A DNA stretch of 64,000 nucleotides from Scleromitrula shiraiana (taxonomy: Eukaryota > Ascomycota > Leotiomycetes > Helotiales > Sclerotiniaceae), in assembly GCA_028455995.1 (NCBI GenBank), contig JABELC010000004.1, positions 1,178,001-1,242,000 on the forward strand, given 5' to 3'. Within the stretch, counting starts at the first letter, position 1. The number at the start of each line of letters is the position of its first letter. Under the pieces are notes generated by a model. The model saw only the letters and a list, made by a program, of their open reading frames with translations, was not told the DNA's origin and ran no database searches. This document shows positions 48,512-61,274 of this stretch, piece after piece. The translations under genes and the position numbers were made by a program.

Positions 48512-51197
48512 TTCTTTGATTCTTCTTTTTTTGACCTTTTTTTCTCATTTGATTTGATTCGCTTTGCTTTGCTTTTTGGGGAGGTGTTGGTGTAAGGCGG
48601 TGAGGGGTGTTCTATCGAGTTTGTAGGGTGGGGAGTTAAAGTTGAGGTTGAGGTTTCTTTTGGAGTTCAGGGGTTGCGTCATTTTCATTCACTCTCATAC
48701 AGTCACGATTTCATCTCTTTTTCCTTACGTACATACATCGATACTATTCGATGCAAACGATACGAGAAGATAAGATTAAGACGAGATGATAATACAACGA
48801 CGACGGCGACGAGGACAAGGGAGTCGACTCGATTTGGGACTTCCTTACATTTCCTCTCTTTGTATTTCATCTCTTCTCTCTTTTTCCCCTCTATTTATCA
48901 ACGCATACATACCCGGCGGAGCATCTTTTGAAAGCTTTTTCACAAACACGCTTGATACTTACTCACAACTTTATTTTTTTTCTTCCTTCCAACATCTCAT
49001 CTCATATCATCTAACTATTTTCAAAACAACTTTTCAACTTTCAACTTTCAACTTTCAACTTCCTATCTTCTTCTACAAATTATATATTTACATATTTGAT
49101 ACGATAAGATGATCTTGACTGACAACATCCTTTCTTCTGCGATCAAATAGGCTCCTTATAGTATGCATCTGAATGAATCGGAAAGGGAGGGCGGGGGGAG
49201 AGTTACGCCTGTTGGGGATGAGAGGGAGGGACATGAAAAGGAAAATGGAAATGAAAATTAATGGGAATGAAAATTAATGAGAATGGGTTGCCGTCGGCTT
49301 ATGGGTGGGCGGGGAGAGGGATGGTGGATATGGATATGGGTATGTATGTGGTTAGATAAAATAGGAATGTATATATGGGTGGAATTTAGGCTTGAGCATT
49401 ATGGCTCGCTTGTTTGCTTGCTTATTTACCTCTTTATTTGCTTGCTTGCTTGATTGATTGCCTGTCTTTTTTGGGAGGAAGGAAAGAAGGGAGTTAGGAA
49501 AGGCGGGAAGGGGAGGGAGAGAGGAATGGTAGAGGAGGGGAATGAAAAGGGAAGAAGAAGATAGATACCCATGAATTGATTGAAATGAAAATGTATAACA
49601 TATAACATATAACACATAACATTCACCATCATCGTATACGAGTGAATATGAATATAAAAATATTCGAAAGTAAATATAGATAGAAGAAAGAAGGGGGATG
49701 GATGATGAACTTGCATGATGATGATGATGGTGAGATGATGATAATCGAAATATCATAGGAATCGTAAACAAATGTTCGGATTGGAATTGGATGGAGTAGA
49801 ATGGACTAGGCTGGATATATCGGGGTGTTTGTATTTTGTGTGGATATTCGATCAAAAATGGATAGATGGATAGATAGATAGGTAGGTAGATTGAGAAGGC
49901 TGGGTTGATATCGAATTTATATTGGAATACTGGTATTCTGAATGGGTGTTTGGTGATATATTGATTTGATTTGATTTGATTTGAGTATGGATTTTTAATT
50001 TGATGTTAATAATAATGCGAATGGTCAAGTTCAGGTTCCATTCGTTTATTCATACGTAGATACAACTAGCCTTCTTTTATTACTCATTTATAAGTTCTGT
50101 TGATTCATCTATTGATTTATTCATCCATTCAATTCGTCCATCCTCTTATCCATCTTCATCCTGATCGTCCCCCTCATCTCCCCTCCCTCATCCACAAAAA
50201 ACCAACAATCAATCTCTCTTTTTCTTGCTCAAGGAGTGGGTAAATGGGAAGAGGAAAGTTGATAGATGGTAGATGGTAGATGAGAAGAGGAGGAATGAAA
50301 GGTATATATATGGATAAGATGAGTGATGGATAAGGAGAGGAGGTAGGAGAAGGGGAAGGGGAAGAGAAAGAGAGGAGGGAGTGAGAAGATAATTCCTTCA
50401 AGTCATACGTACAATTATCCATTCGGCTATTTATCCTCTAGTTCTTTATTTTCGTTTGCCATTTTGAGAGATGTAATTTACTTCTTATATTTTCTCGTAG
50501 TCTTTTCTATTCCTCTACTTATTGTTCTTCGTCGTCTGAAACATTGTAATCGATTTCCTAAATTTCTTTATATACTTTCCCACCTCAAACTCAAAACCAA
50601 CTCCAAAATGACTTTGCTTTTTTCACTTGAGCTGGTATTTAGGAAAAATGTGAATAAAGATCATGGGTAAAGAAGGGAAGATGAGGAGATGAGGAGATGA
50701 GGAAGGTAATGGTTTTTAAGATGGGCGGTAGATTGGGGGGAGGAAGGAGGGAAGGAGGAAGATGGAAGAGGAAGAGAGAAGGAGGAAGGAGAAGAAGAAA
50801 AAGCGATGAAAAGAAATTTAGATCATCCATTTATTCCTTCCATCCATCTAAGAGATATCTAAACTTGGAATATTCATATTAAGATGAATGATTGACTTTG
50901 ATTGATATCTTATTGTTATTGCCAGTGTATTGTTTATATAGTAATCAAACAATGAGATAGATTAAATATTTACATTGATTTGAACTGCTATATAGTCACT
51001 TGTAAATCACAATAAAGGAAAGTTATATTTTTTTTTTTATTTTTTTTTTTTCTATGCTAATAATACTAATTCTAATGTTCAAACCGTATTCATTCATTCA
51101 TTCATTCATTCGTTTGTTCGTCTGTTCGTTCGTTCCTTCGTTCGTTCCTTCGTTCGTTCATTCATTCAATCGTTCATTCATTCATTCGTTCATTCGT
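48512..51197. other. Long low-complexity intergenic region
   Basis: No gene supported. CT-, GA- and ATG-type simple repeats are dense: TTCAACTTTC tandem copies near 49035-49062, ATAACATATAACA near 49595-49620, GATTTGATTT near 49965, and GA-rich runs at 50330-50380 and 50740-50810. Frames seen here on both strands are low-complexity. Confidence 0.5.
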
Positions 51198-51365
51198 TCA
51201 TCCATTCATCCATTCATCCATTCATCCATTCATCCATTCATCCATTCATCCATTCATCCATTCATCCATTCATCCATTCATCCATTCATCCATTCATCCA
51301 TTCATCCATTCATCCATTCATCCATTCATCCATTCATCCATTCATCCATCTATCCATCTATCCAT
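51198..51365 (+). repeat. (TCCATTCA)n minisatellite abutting a stop codon
   Basis: About 19 copies of an 8-base unit, preceded by looser TTCATTCATTCG and TTCGTTCG runs from 51090. Its right end runs into the stop codon of the J-like gene, whose TGA (complement of 51366-51368) is itself part of the repeat unit read on the minus strand. Confidence 0.95.
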
Positions 51366-52978
51366 TCAATCTTCTTCTTCAATTGAAGAATTATAATCCG
51401 TTTCCCAGATTTCCTTAAACACCTTTCCACTACCCCACAACCAACTCCACAACCATTCCCAAAACGATTTAGATTGTTCCACTTCTATTGGGACATTTAC
51501 TTCCTCATCATCTTCCTCATCATCTTCCTCATCATCTTCCTTATCACCTTCCTTATCGCCTTCCTTATCACTTTCCTCATCACCTTCCTCATCATCTTCC
51601 TCATCCTCACTTTCACTACTTCCAAAGTTGGGACCCCAGTTCTCGCCCAATTTCTTCAATTCCTCACTGAATCTCAATCCTTCGTATTTTCGATACTTTT
51701 CGTGTTTTTCCCATTGTTCTTCCCAATGTTCGTGTATGATTGAGAAATTGATTATAGACTCGGTCTTGGACTCGGTCTTGATTTCGGTTTTGATTTCGGT
51801 TTTGATTTCGGCTTTGATTTCGGTTTTGATTTCGGTCTTGGACTCGTTATTGGACTCGGTATTGGACTCGGTATCCTTATTGATACTGGTGATAGTATCG
51901 GTATCGTCCTTGTTGTGAAGAAAATCATATAGGGATTTTAGCGATTCTCCCAATGGGGCTAGTGAATCGACCAAATTTGGAAGATGAATAGGAGAAAACT
52001 GGGCATTTTTCTCATCATCATCCTCAGAATCCTCATCATCCTCAACACCTACAATATTCCTCCACTTCTTAAGAATAATAGGAGAAAACTGGGCATTTCT
52101 CTCATCCTCGTCCTCAGAATTCCCATCATCACTATCCTCAACACTCACACGATTCCTCCACTCCGTAATCCTCATCTCCTTCTCTTTCTCTATCTCCTTC
52201 TCCTTTTCCTTCAACTTCTCCTTCAACTCGGCCAATTCCAAGCTCATTCTCTTCCTTTCCTCCTCTTCTCTCAAACTCCTTTCTCTCTCCACTCTCTCTC
52301 TCTCTCTTTCTTTCATCTCCCAGCGTTCCTCGTCTCTCCGTTCTTTAATATAGAACTCTGTTATGCGACCACTATCATACATTTTGCGTGGACCTGCTCT
52401 GGTAAGCGTTAAGTGGATTTGGGATAGCCACTCTTGGTGTTTAGGTGTGTAGGTTATGTAGGCGGGCGAGTTAACTATATGAGGTTAGAGAGCTCAACTC
52501 AAATGGAAAATAAAGAACAAAACAATGGAGAGGGAAAGTAAAAAGAAAATAACATACTAATTATGTCATAAGCCCATTCAATTTCGTCTGTAGTGGTGTG
52601 AGGACTCTCCGCTAGCCCCAAAACATTATAATAGGAAACGCCAAACATATAAGGCATCTCGTCCCCTTCTTCGGGGAATTTGAAATTTTTTAGTGTGGAG
52701 TGGTAGAAGTACGGTGTTATTGGTGATTCTGCCATTTCGAGAAATTCGATAGCTGTGCGGGTGGGTGACAGTTGATTTTGGATTTGGGTGGTGTCGGTGG
52801 TTAGTTTCGAAGATTGAGGAGACTTTTGGTTTTGGATTCGGGTAGTTACGGTCGTTGGCTCAGAGGGCGGAAGAGAGTCTTGATAGAGTTTTGATGATGC
52901 TGACGCAGAGGTGTTTGGAGCTTTGATCTCGCTATCGACACCAAGGTCACGATGTAGTTTATGTTTCTTAAATTCCAT
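51366..52978 (-). CDS. J-like-domain protein lacking visible HPD, with acidic repeats
   Basis: Two exons, 52558-52978 and 51366-52474, with a GTATGT...TATAG intron of 83 bases; 1530 nt, 509 aa. I start at MEFKKHKLHRDLG; the upstream frame to 53170 is probably leader. At about residue 110 begins a J-domain-like section: YYNVLGLAESPHTTTDEIEW then AYDIIINSPAYITYTPKHQE, LSQIHLTLTRAGPRKMYDSG. Helix I, the bent middle and the final YD are recognisable, but the invariant HPD loop is replaced by TPKHQ-type residues, so Hsp70 stimulation is doubtful. A long Glu/Lys/Arg coiled coil follows, then a repeated EIKTEIKTEIK tract and an acidic tract of GDKEGDKEDDEEDDEED type. No signal peptide or membrane segment. 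The acidic tail ends just before the minisatellite. Confidence 0.6.
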
Positions 52979-53459
52979 GGTCAGAAAACCAGATAGTATA
53001 GTAACGGTCTTTTGTTCTCTTGAAAAGTAATTGGTTGATTGGGTTTGTGGTTTGATCGGATCTATTGTGATTTTGTTTTTGAAGATGGAGTATGGTGATT
53101 TGTGATAGGAATTATCTTTTGTTTTTGTAAGAAACAATTGGCTGAATACGTTTGTGAAGTGGTTTGCCATTGGGTTTGTGGTTTGATCTGATCTGATCTG
53201 ATCTGATCTGATTTGTTTGTGTGTTTGAATATTGAGTATAATGGTTTGTGATAGAATTTGTGGTTTGATGTTCTCTGAATTGTTTGTTTGTTTGCTTGAA
53301 GATCAAGTATGGAAGTTTGTGATATTCATGAAGGCAATTTAGATCGAAGACTAAGGGGAATTTGGTTTATATACGATGCAATCATAACAAGCTAGACTAA
53401 TTTAAGTTCCTAGACTAGAGAAGTAGTGAAGATCGATGATGATATGAATTGATTGAGCA

Positions 53460-53515
<56 letters not shown>

Positions 53516-54362
53516 CGACGATGAGATCATAGTTAAACTATTATAGTTCAAATTCTCTTGTCTGAATAATGATATGATGATGTCGTCGATATCGATGCGA
53601 TGATAGTAAAGATAATAGTAGTTAACCAGTAGTTAACCAGTAGTTAAACAACTATAGTCCAAATATTCTAGTCTCATTCAAATCTCCAAAATCATCATAG
53701 TTCGAATCTTATAGTCCCATACAAACATCCAAATATTCAAATAATCTCGTGGGAGTTTTAAATAGAAAGACATCTAGAAAGACATCTGGAACGTTGAGCG
53801 ATTCATATGAAAGTGAAGATGAACTTTCACCTAGTGTCTATGATGACGAATTAATTACAAATGTTTAGTACAAGTAATTTCTTTTTAACTACTACCATCT
53901 TTATATAGCTTTTCTCTACCTTTTATTTTATTTTCTTTTAATTGCCTACGTTGTCTATCTGATGTTGCCTTGTCTCTTTCTTTCTTTCTTTCTTTTCTTT
54001 TTTCCCCTTTTCAAATGTTGTTGCTTTTGATGCTAGTGATATGATATCATATTTTCTATCATTTTGATAGAGCGCTAGACTAGTGGAGGAGTAGTAAGAA
54101 TAAACGACGCCGCTACGAACAATATTAGCGAGGTCTCCATTTCAATCCCAACCCAAGTACGAGTAAGATTGCAAAAAATCAACTAAATCATCTATCCAGA
54201 GACCCTCAAGAAACTGCCCGAGAATTTCCGTACCTACATACTAAACGAGTACACATACTATAGATAGTTACTATCTACCAGTTTTTTAAACTCAATTCAT
54301 GAATTGCCGATACAGTACGGTACGTATTATAAAATTATCACCATCATCATTATCATTATCAC
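52979..54362. other. Gene-free, repeat-rich stretch
   Basis: Upstream of the J-like gene. Contains (CTGAT)n copies near 53185-53215 and a (GAT)n run described separately. No supported gene. Confidence 0.5.
53461..53521 (+). repeat. (GAT)n microsatellite
   Basis: About 20 near-perfect ATG/GAT triplets ending in GACGACGATGAG. Confidence 0.97.
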
Positions 54363-54718
54363 TGTCGCTAGCTCCCAATTCATGAAACTCTACCCATGAA
54401 CTGCCAGTGCCAGTATATGATACGATACGATACCGAGTCATCATCATAACCTTTGAAACCAGCCATTTATTAGCTCCATGTGTGGTCCAAAAACCAATAA
54501 AATTAGCGGGGGGTACACATAGTATAGTATAGTATAGTCCCCAAGCTAATCTTCCAAATTCAATCCATCCATGAACTGCTAGCATATCATACGATATAAA
54601 CTCACCATCACCATCATCATCATCCTCCTCATCATCATCATCATCATAACCGTTACCACCAACCATTAGCACCACGCGTCGTCCAAAACCGCGATTAAAA
54701 TATGGGGCAAGCTAATAA
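54363..54718. repeat. Degenerate tandem duplication of a ~170-base unit
   Basis: Two adjacent copies (about 54372-54547 and 54558-54713) share the ordered words CCATGAACTGC, then CATATGATACGATA-type, a run of CAT/ATC triplets, ACCATTA-like AGCACCA/AGCTCCATG, GTCCAAAACC and GGGGCAAGCTAAT / CCCCAAGCTAAT. A partial earlier copy begins near 54295 (CAATTCATGAATTGCCGATAC). The triplet run differs in length between copies. No coding frame is credible. Confidence 0.7.
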
Positions 54719-54772
54719 AACCCCGCGCTATTCCACCCGGCGCCGCGGAGCGCAGAATAATGCCGAACCAGT

Positions 54773-54790
54773 CCGCATTCGCGAATGCGG
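54773..54790. other. Perfect 18-base palindrome CCG-N12-CGG
   Basis: CCGCATTCGCGAATGCGG is its own reverse complement, inside a GC-rich patch (CGGCGCCGCGGAGCG at 54749) in otherwise AT-rich DNA. The everted/inverted CGG ends resemble binding sites for Zn2Cys6 regulators; that reading is inference. Confidence 0.6.
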
Positions 54791-55731
54791 CCGATTCATA
54801 AATCCGCCTACGCTATTGATCAATCAATACAAAATGCTATACGAATGAATGAATAAATCAACCCAAAACAACGCTACATAGAATAAATAGACTTCCAAAC
54901 CAACCCCAACTCAAACGCGTCTTCAACATTCCCATTCTAGCATGTAATAAGTGCCAGCCAGTCTTTTATCGATCAGCCAAGTTCACAATAAATGAATTTG
55001 TGATTTTCAATTTGGAAAATATATATATATATATATATATATCCTCAATATTTATTACCTAAGGGATGGATGGGCTAGCCGATTGATCGATTAATAGGTG
55101 AGCGACTCGCATACACGCTCTGATTGATGAATCGGAAATATTTGCGAATGGGGCGGACTGGAACTATGTCGCTTGCTAGGGATGGAAAGGCTAGTTTTAT
55201 ATTTACTTTTTCGGGGTTTCTTTTGCTTCTAGCTGATATGTGTAAATTTTTCTTTTTTTTTTGTCGGATAATAGGGAAGGGAAGGGAATGGAATCTGGGT
55301 TTGTTGTACTTGGTTCCTTCCGAGTGTGTGTTTAATAAAATATGCTTTGCGATAGAATGAAGTGTGCTAAGATGAGACGGAATAAAATAAGATAGGAGAT
55401 TTCTATATACAAGATGCACATGTGAGAAGAGAAGTAAAGAAATGATGTAAATGGAGTTGAAGTAAATTTTGGAAATTCTATATCTATATAGTGGTATCTA
55501 TTTCGATCGATAGAAGAAGAAAAGAAAATAAAAGAAGAAAGATCCCACCGACCGCCTAACCCATTCATCACCATTATCATTAATGTGATATCGTTATGTT
55601 CTGTCCATCCATATATACAATTCTCACCCAGGCCAATCCAATCCAACTCAATCCAAGCCAAACACCAATCAAAAAAAACCCTTCCCATCCTCCTAAGTTC
55701 TCCTCAAACCACCAATTGTTCCATCAATCAA
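54791..55731. other. 3' flank of transporter gene
   Basis: Includes an (AT)n run at about 55019-55042. Frames across 55075-55688 have no domain and overlap only simple sequence. No gene supported. Confidence 0.4.
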
Positions 55732-57281
55732 TTAGATAGTTTCCTTCTGCTCAAAACCCATCTGCTTATCCCCATCATAATGAACAGTAGGAATAGTAGA
55801 AACGACAACACCACCAGCTGGTCCACCAGCGTGTCCAGCAGCAACCACATCCTTGACTCTCAAAATGTGACGTCCATGTCTCATCCAGTGGAAAGTAACA
55901 TATCCCAAAACATAAACGAATCCCACAAGCGGAACAATATACGAGATTCTAATACCGGCCGAATCGGCAATGGCTCCTTGAATGGGAGGGAACACTGCTC
56001 CGCCCGAAACACCCATTACGAGAATACCGGCTCCGCGACGAGTGTGACGTCCTAGGTTTGCGGTTCCGAGGGTGAATAGGGTGGGGTACATGGGGGCTTC
56101 GAAGAAGAAGAGAAGGATGAGGACGATGACGGCGCCGGTTCCGCGGCAGGCGAGGACAACAGCGCTGAATGCGATGGCGAAGACGGAATACACCATAAGG
56201 AGGAAATCGGCCTGGAAGATGGTTGCGAGAGCGGTAGCGATGAATCGACCGACGGTGAAGGTGATGAGCGCGTAGGAAAGCATGTTGGATGCTTGTGCGG
56301 ATGTGTATGATGCGTTTTCGGTGGCGTAGTTGATGAAGAATGAGGCGACTGTTACTTGGGCACCAACATAGCAGAATTGTGCGATGAATGCAAAGATCAT
56401 GTTATATTGCTTGCGAAGAGGACCTTGACCGATTTCATTACCGAATTCATCGATGGCGTAGTTTTCATCCTTGACGGTGCTTGATTCGAGCATTTCCTCG
56501 GAAACTTCAGGAAGCTTGGCAACTAGGAAGAGAACTCCGATTGCGACTCCTGCGCATGCAACGGCGAGGTAAACGAATTGAACATTGGTGAGATTGTGTG
56601 CGTTGGCGCCGGTGAAGAAGAATTTGGAGGCGATCAAGGGACCGATGAATGAGGCTACTCCGTTCCATGATTGACAGAATTGGAGACGAGCGGAGGCACT
56701 AGCTGGGTCACCAATAACTACGGCGTAGGAGTTGGCGGCTGTTTCGAGAGTAGCAAGTCCACATGCAATCTGTACGATATGTTAGTTAGATGATTGATAT
56801 GAATGAGATATGAGATTACTTACCACTAATGTACATGCGCAGAATCCACCAAATGATGCAATTCTATGTTCATAGGTTGAGAAATGAGCCGTAGGCCTAT
56901 GACATAATGTTAGTATATCTCATCTCAAATAATCGAATCAAACAATGTTGAAACTTACCAGAAAAAGATAGCACCAAGAGAGTAAAGAGAAAGACCCATC
57001 AAAATAGTAATCTTATAACCCTTGCGCTTCATAACCTCAGCAGCGATAGGAGAGAACAAAAGATAACCACCACCAAAATAAACCACTTGAAGACCGGTAG
57101 ATTGAAGTTTGGTAATATCAAGAACAGTTTGGAAATGTTTGTTCAAGACATCGAGTAATCCATAAGAGAAACCCCATAGGAAGAAAAGAGAGATGACTAG
57201 GGAAAGAGGAAAGATGAGAGCTTTTCCTGTAAGAAATCCCGATGAAAGGGCAGTGGTAGCAATGGGCATTCCACCAGCCAT
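55732..57281 (-). CDS. FHS/FucP-type MFS sugar transporter
   Basis: Major-facilitator transporter of the fucose/galactose/glucose:H+ symporter (FHS) family. Exons are 56959-57281, 56824-56896 and 55732-56769, with GTAAGT introns of 62 and 54 bases; 1434 nt, 477 aa. Twelve helices are predicted by eye. Family-like blocks: PLSLVISLFFLWGFSYGLLD, VLNKHFQTVLDITKLQST, GLQVVYFGGGYLLFSPIA, GFCACTLVIACGLATLETAANSYAV, then the C-half with FAFIAQFCYVGAQVTVASFF, ...APMYPTLFTLGTANLG, and GVSGGAVFPPIQGAIAD. These match the FucP pattern. The substrate is probably a hexose or fucose-like sugar. Cytoplasmic tail is short and charged. It lies with no obvious sugar-catabolic neighbour. Confidence 0.9.
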
Positions 57282-58232
57282 TTTGACTGTTGGTTATTGA
57301 ACTTTTGTAGAAAGGTGAGTGAAGGTTGATTTATTGATCGATTGATTGATCGATGGTGAGATTCAAACTTTCGAAAAGAAGAGTAGATGATATGAGAGAA
57401 TATTTTCTTGTATGAAAAAGAATTGAAGAAGAGAAAAGATGAAGTAGTTGTTGTTGTTGATGATGATGAAGATGATGATGATTTTCTGAATTCGAATGAG
57501 GGGATTTTGAATCACCTTTATAGAGAATCTTGTGATATACTCAATACTCAACTCTCCATACATACCCCAGTCTCCATATAAACTCCTCACTTTTCTTTCC
57601 CCAGATTGATCAACCTACCTAATATCCATTTATTTACTATCATGAATCCGGTTAAGTGTAGAAAAAGAATTCGATATTCTCAACAAATCAAATTAATTAA
57701 ATTAATTAAATTAATCAAATAAATGAAATAAATCAAATCAATTAGCATCCACACCATTATCTGTAAAAGACTAGAGGATTTACTATTTTCCATAGTTACA
57801 TGCCGAAAAGCTAGTTAGACCATTTCTTCTTCAAGGTACTAGGATTCATCATATATTGATTCCAGACATAAAAATCGAGTCATAACTCACCCATGTAGAA
57901 TATTTAGATATTGTCCGGGCGTAAGAGGTTAAAATCATTAGTCGTACACTTAAAAAGATCGGTCTTTGACGGACTCATATTTTATTCATTTAATTGGTTA
58001 GAATGAAAAAAACTTATTCTAATTAATGCAACACATCTCATTAAGGCATTATTAGGGCATCATTAGGGCTCTCCGAAGATCTGACTAAAGAGGGAGATTT
58101 ACTAATTAATGAGCTATCTTATGGGATATCTATTGAAGAAAAATGATGAAAAACTAACCATGCGCATGGATAAAAGTTTGGTACGGACTAAAAAAGTGAA
58201 AGATTTGCTTGCATGAAACCTTATGTAATGAT
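57282..58232. other. Promoter side of transporter gene
   Basis: No gene supported. AT-rich with (TTAAT)n-like repeats near 57690-57720 and a GATGATGATGA run near 57460. Confidence 0.4.
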
Positions 58233-58505
58233 TTAATAACCAATAATTGGTGTACCAACGGTATTGCGATATCGCCTCCTCTTCCCCGAATTCCGTTCAT
58301 TTTGCAACAATACACCACATACTCCCACAAAAAGCGATAATGCAAAAACCGATAATGCAAAAGTAAAACCTCGATCAATTTCGACGGGCATACCGAAAAT
58401 ACTATCATCTCCCATCACAAAATATACACCATCTATCCTATTTGTTCTAGCCAAACGCCACATCTCCCATAACCAAAGTAGTATGCATAAAATACCTTCT
58501 AGCAT
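58233..58505 (-). CDS. Possible small membrane protein, 90 aa
   Basis: Intact frame with two hydrophobic segments, GILCILLWLWEMWRL and FTFALSVFALSLFVGVCGVLL, a short exposed loop (NRIDGVYFVMGDDSIFGMP) and a basic tail (NERNSGKRRRYRNTV). It could be a real small gene, an exon of a larger gene or an accidental frame. I recognise no family and see no upstream exon. Confidence 0.3.
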   Translation of the reverse strand: MLEGILCILLWLWEMWRLARTNRIDGVYFVMGDDSIFGMPVEIDRGFTFALSVFALSLFVGVCGVLLQNERNSGKRRRYRNTVGTPIIGY

Positions 58506-60679
58506 TCTTCTAGCGTTCTTCTTCGAACATTCATGAATAGTCTAGTAGCAAAGTACACCAGAGCTAATCTAATTTAAGCCATGGATCGGCACATTACCGG
58601 CTTGAGAGCTTGAGGCTTTTTTGGTTTAAGCTTCGGTTGGAAAGGCTTGATACACAAATATGCACTACGTAAGTAACGACAAGAAAAAGAAACGAAACAA
58701 GGCAAAAAGAAGAAATCGAAGCTAAAAAGCTTCTAGAATCTTGTCATCAAAGAAGAGTTTAAGTGAGGCTTGGAAATTTCTTCACTTTATGGCGTTTATG
58801 GCGTTGTTGTCGTCGCCTACCTAGGTATGCTATGAAGGTTTTTGATACCTCAACAAATTCAACTTCATCTTTATTTTACCGAGTAGATTTCAACGACGAG
58901 GGCATGGATAAGAATTTGAGACTAATGTATGTACTAACCCTCATCATCCAGTTCTCAGACCTCGAGTCAACACCCATCCATACATCTCCAGATTTTTCTA
59001 CCCCATCAGAGACTAATTCATCCATCCCCAATTCAAGCATCCATGCAATCATTCCAAGCGGATTAAACCCACGAACAAACCTGGGGACTTGGGGAAACGC
59101 AGTCAATGCATTGATAAATGGGGTATGGAGAAACACCTAACATGCTTCACATCTCCAGGAGTATTCGGACCTATTATGGAGACTGGGGAAACAAAAGAAT
59201 ATGAAATAATCTAGATCGAATGCTCCGTCCCGCCTGGGGAAAAACCACCTCATTTGATCCCCATTTCATGGGGAGGAGTGGGACGGAGTGGGGTCTTTTG
59301 AGTTTTGAAACTTGGACGAGAGTAGGTTGGAGCAGTCTAGACCATCCATTCATTTGATGGTATGTATGTGTCCACTTCAGCATGAAGAGAGGAGATGAGA
59401 AGACGCTAGATCCCGGAATATCTGATAGTTTCGTCTTGGCAAGTATGAATTCTAGAGGAGGAAGGGAGGAAAGTGTTTAATATTTCCTCTTTCTCATTAT
59501 TGTTACGGGTTGTAGCGGTGAGCGAGCGAGCGAGTGATCAGAGTGGTGATGGATGTGTATCTTATAGTTATATTTGTAGTTATACCTTTGACAAATATAC
59601 AGATACATAGATAATATACAATATCGAAGTTTGAACACTGCTGTACTATATATATCACGGTGTATGTGAACATATCGACGATGACATTTCGAGTACTGCG
59701 TGCATTCCATTCCAAGAAGCCCATCATTGACATTAAATCCATCAAGCATAGGTTCAAAATTCATTCCATCCTACCTAGATCTTTTGCCATCTCATATCAT
59801 TCTCCTCGCTTCAAATCACTCTACATAATTCAATTTACATATCTTATCTCAATCTATCTATCAAAGGTACTCCCTAGTCTACAAATTTATAACCCCATTA
59901 CTCAATACAATCTATACGTCACCCACTCACACACAGACACCATACATTGTAACAAGTCATAATAACATACATAGATTCATACCAACAGAGCCAAGCCAAA
60001 CCAAACCAAACCAAACTTTCTGAGAACATAACCTCCACCCCTCTCAAATCCATCACATCATATCACATCACATCACATGGACATTCCCTCCGTCGTCTTC
60101 CTCCCCTCGACTTGTCTCATCTCCCCTTAATGACCTTCTCTTCTCCCCTTCTACTTCCATACAATAGTATCTAGAGAACCAGCATCCATCTACTCACTAA
60201 TCCACCAACCCAGTTTCACAACCCCTCTCCCATCTTTCTTCCTTCCTTCGTTCTTTCATTCCTCTCTTTCCTTCCTCTCTTTCCTCCCTCCCCTAAGAAT
60301 CAAGATCCCGACCAGAAATATGGGGATCCCCCAATCGTACCCATAGACACTAACTAACAATACTATACCCTACTATACCCTACCATACTCTACCATACCA
60401 TACCATACTAGTACTATACTAGTTAATACAAATACAAAGATAAAATCTCCAGCCCACCTTAGCATTCCGTTCATTACTATAATTGAGCACATGACATGAC
60501 ATGGCATGGCATGATATGATATGACATGATATGACATGACAAGACCTGAGATGGAATATCTACGGAGGAACCTACAGAGATGCAGGTTTCTGGGTACATA
60601 GATAGTAGATAGTAGATACATACATGGGTACTTGGCTGGATTTCCTAACTAATTAACTAACTGATATGTTTTGACTATA
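58506..60679. other. Gene-free stretch
   Basis: Frames such as 58763-59140 plus and 59660-59962 plus lack domain features. Simple repeats include ACCAAACCAA near 60000, CACATCACATCA near 60060, TTCCTTCC runs near 60238, and pentamers of ATGAC/ATGAT type at 60480-60540. A direct repeat CCTACTATACCCTACCATAC occurs near 60370. Confidence 0.4.
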
Positions 60680-60699
60680 CTATACTATGTATGTATGGA

Positions 60700-60920
60700 T
60701 ATGGATGGATATGGATGGATATGGATGGATATGGATGGATATGGATATGGATATGGATGGATATGGGGTTTGTACGCACAGCACGCATGGATAATGGGAT
60801 AGATTCGAACCACGTATTGAGATGAAGTGTTGTTTAGATTGGATCTATCTATAATGATGTATGTATGTATGTATGTATGTATGTATGTATGTATGTATGT
60901 ATGTATGTATGTATGTATAT
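60700..60920 (+). repeat. (GGATAT)n and (GTAT)n microsatellites
   Basis: GGATATGGAT units at about 60697-60757, then (GTAT)n at about 60857-60918. No gene between them. Confidence 0.9.
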
Positions 60921-61255
60921 AATATGTATGAACTATATAGGTGGTATGTAGACGCCTTCGGAAATAAAAGAAATAAATAAATAAATAGAGAAGAAAAGAA
61001 TAAAAATTCTATAATGATAGTGATGGTACTCGAGTAATGTTATATATATTTACTGATTGATTGATAGATAGATATAGATGCATTCCGAAAGATTGAAATT
61101 ATACTAATCCATTCATATCATATCTTATCTTATGCTATCACATATCGTAGCCAACCAACTCCCCGCAAAACCCCGAAAAAAATTCCCTCCATCTTTTCCA
61201 CCGATCAAAAGATATCCCACACCCTCTCCCCCTCCCCCCGTCCCCAAGGAAAAAG

Positions 61256-61265
61256 AAAAAAAAAA
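61256..61265 (-). terminator. Pol III T-tract
   Basis: Ten A on the plus strand give T10 on the minus strand, the first T run of four or more after the tRNA 3' end, about 60 nt downstream. Confidence 0.7.
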
Positions 61266-61274
61266 CACCCAAAC

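Noticed and set aside
48674..49112. Frames in the region downstream of cho2
   Set aside because: TTCAACTTTC repeats and CT-rich tracts explain them.
51054..51386. 110-residue plus-strand frame rich in IHPFIHS
   Set aside because: It is a translation of the TCCATTCA minisatellite, not a protein.
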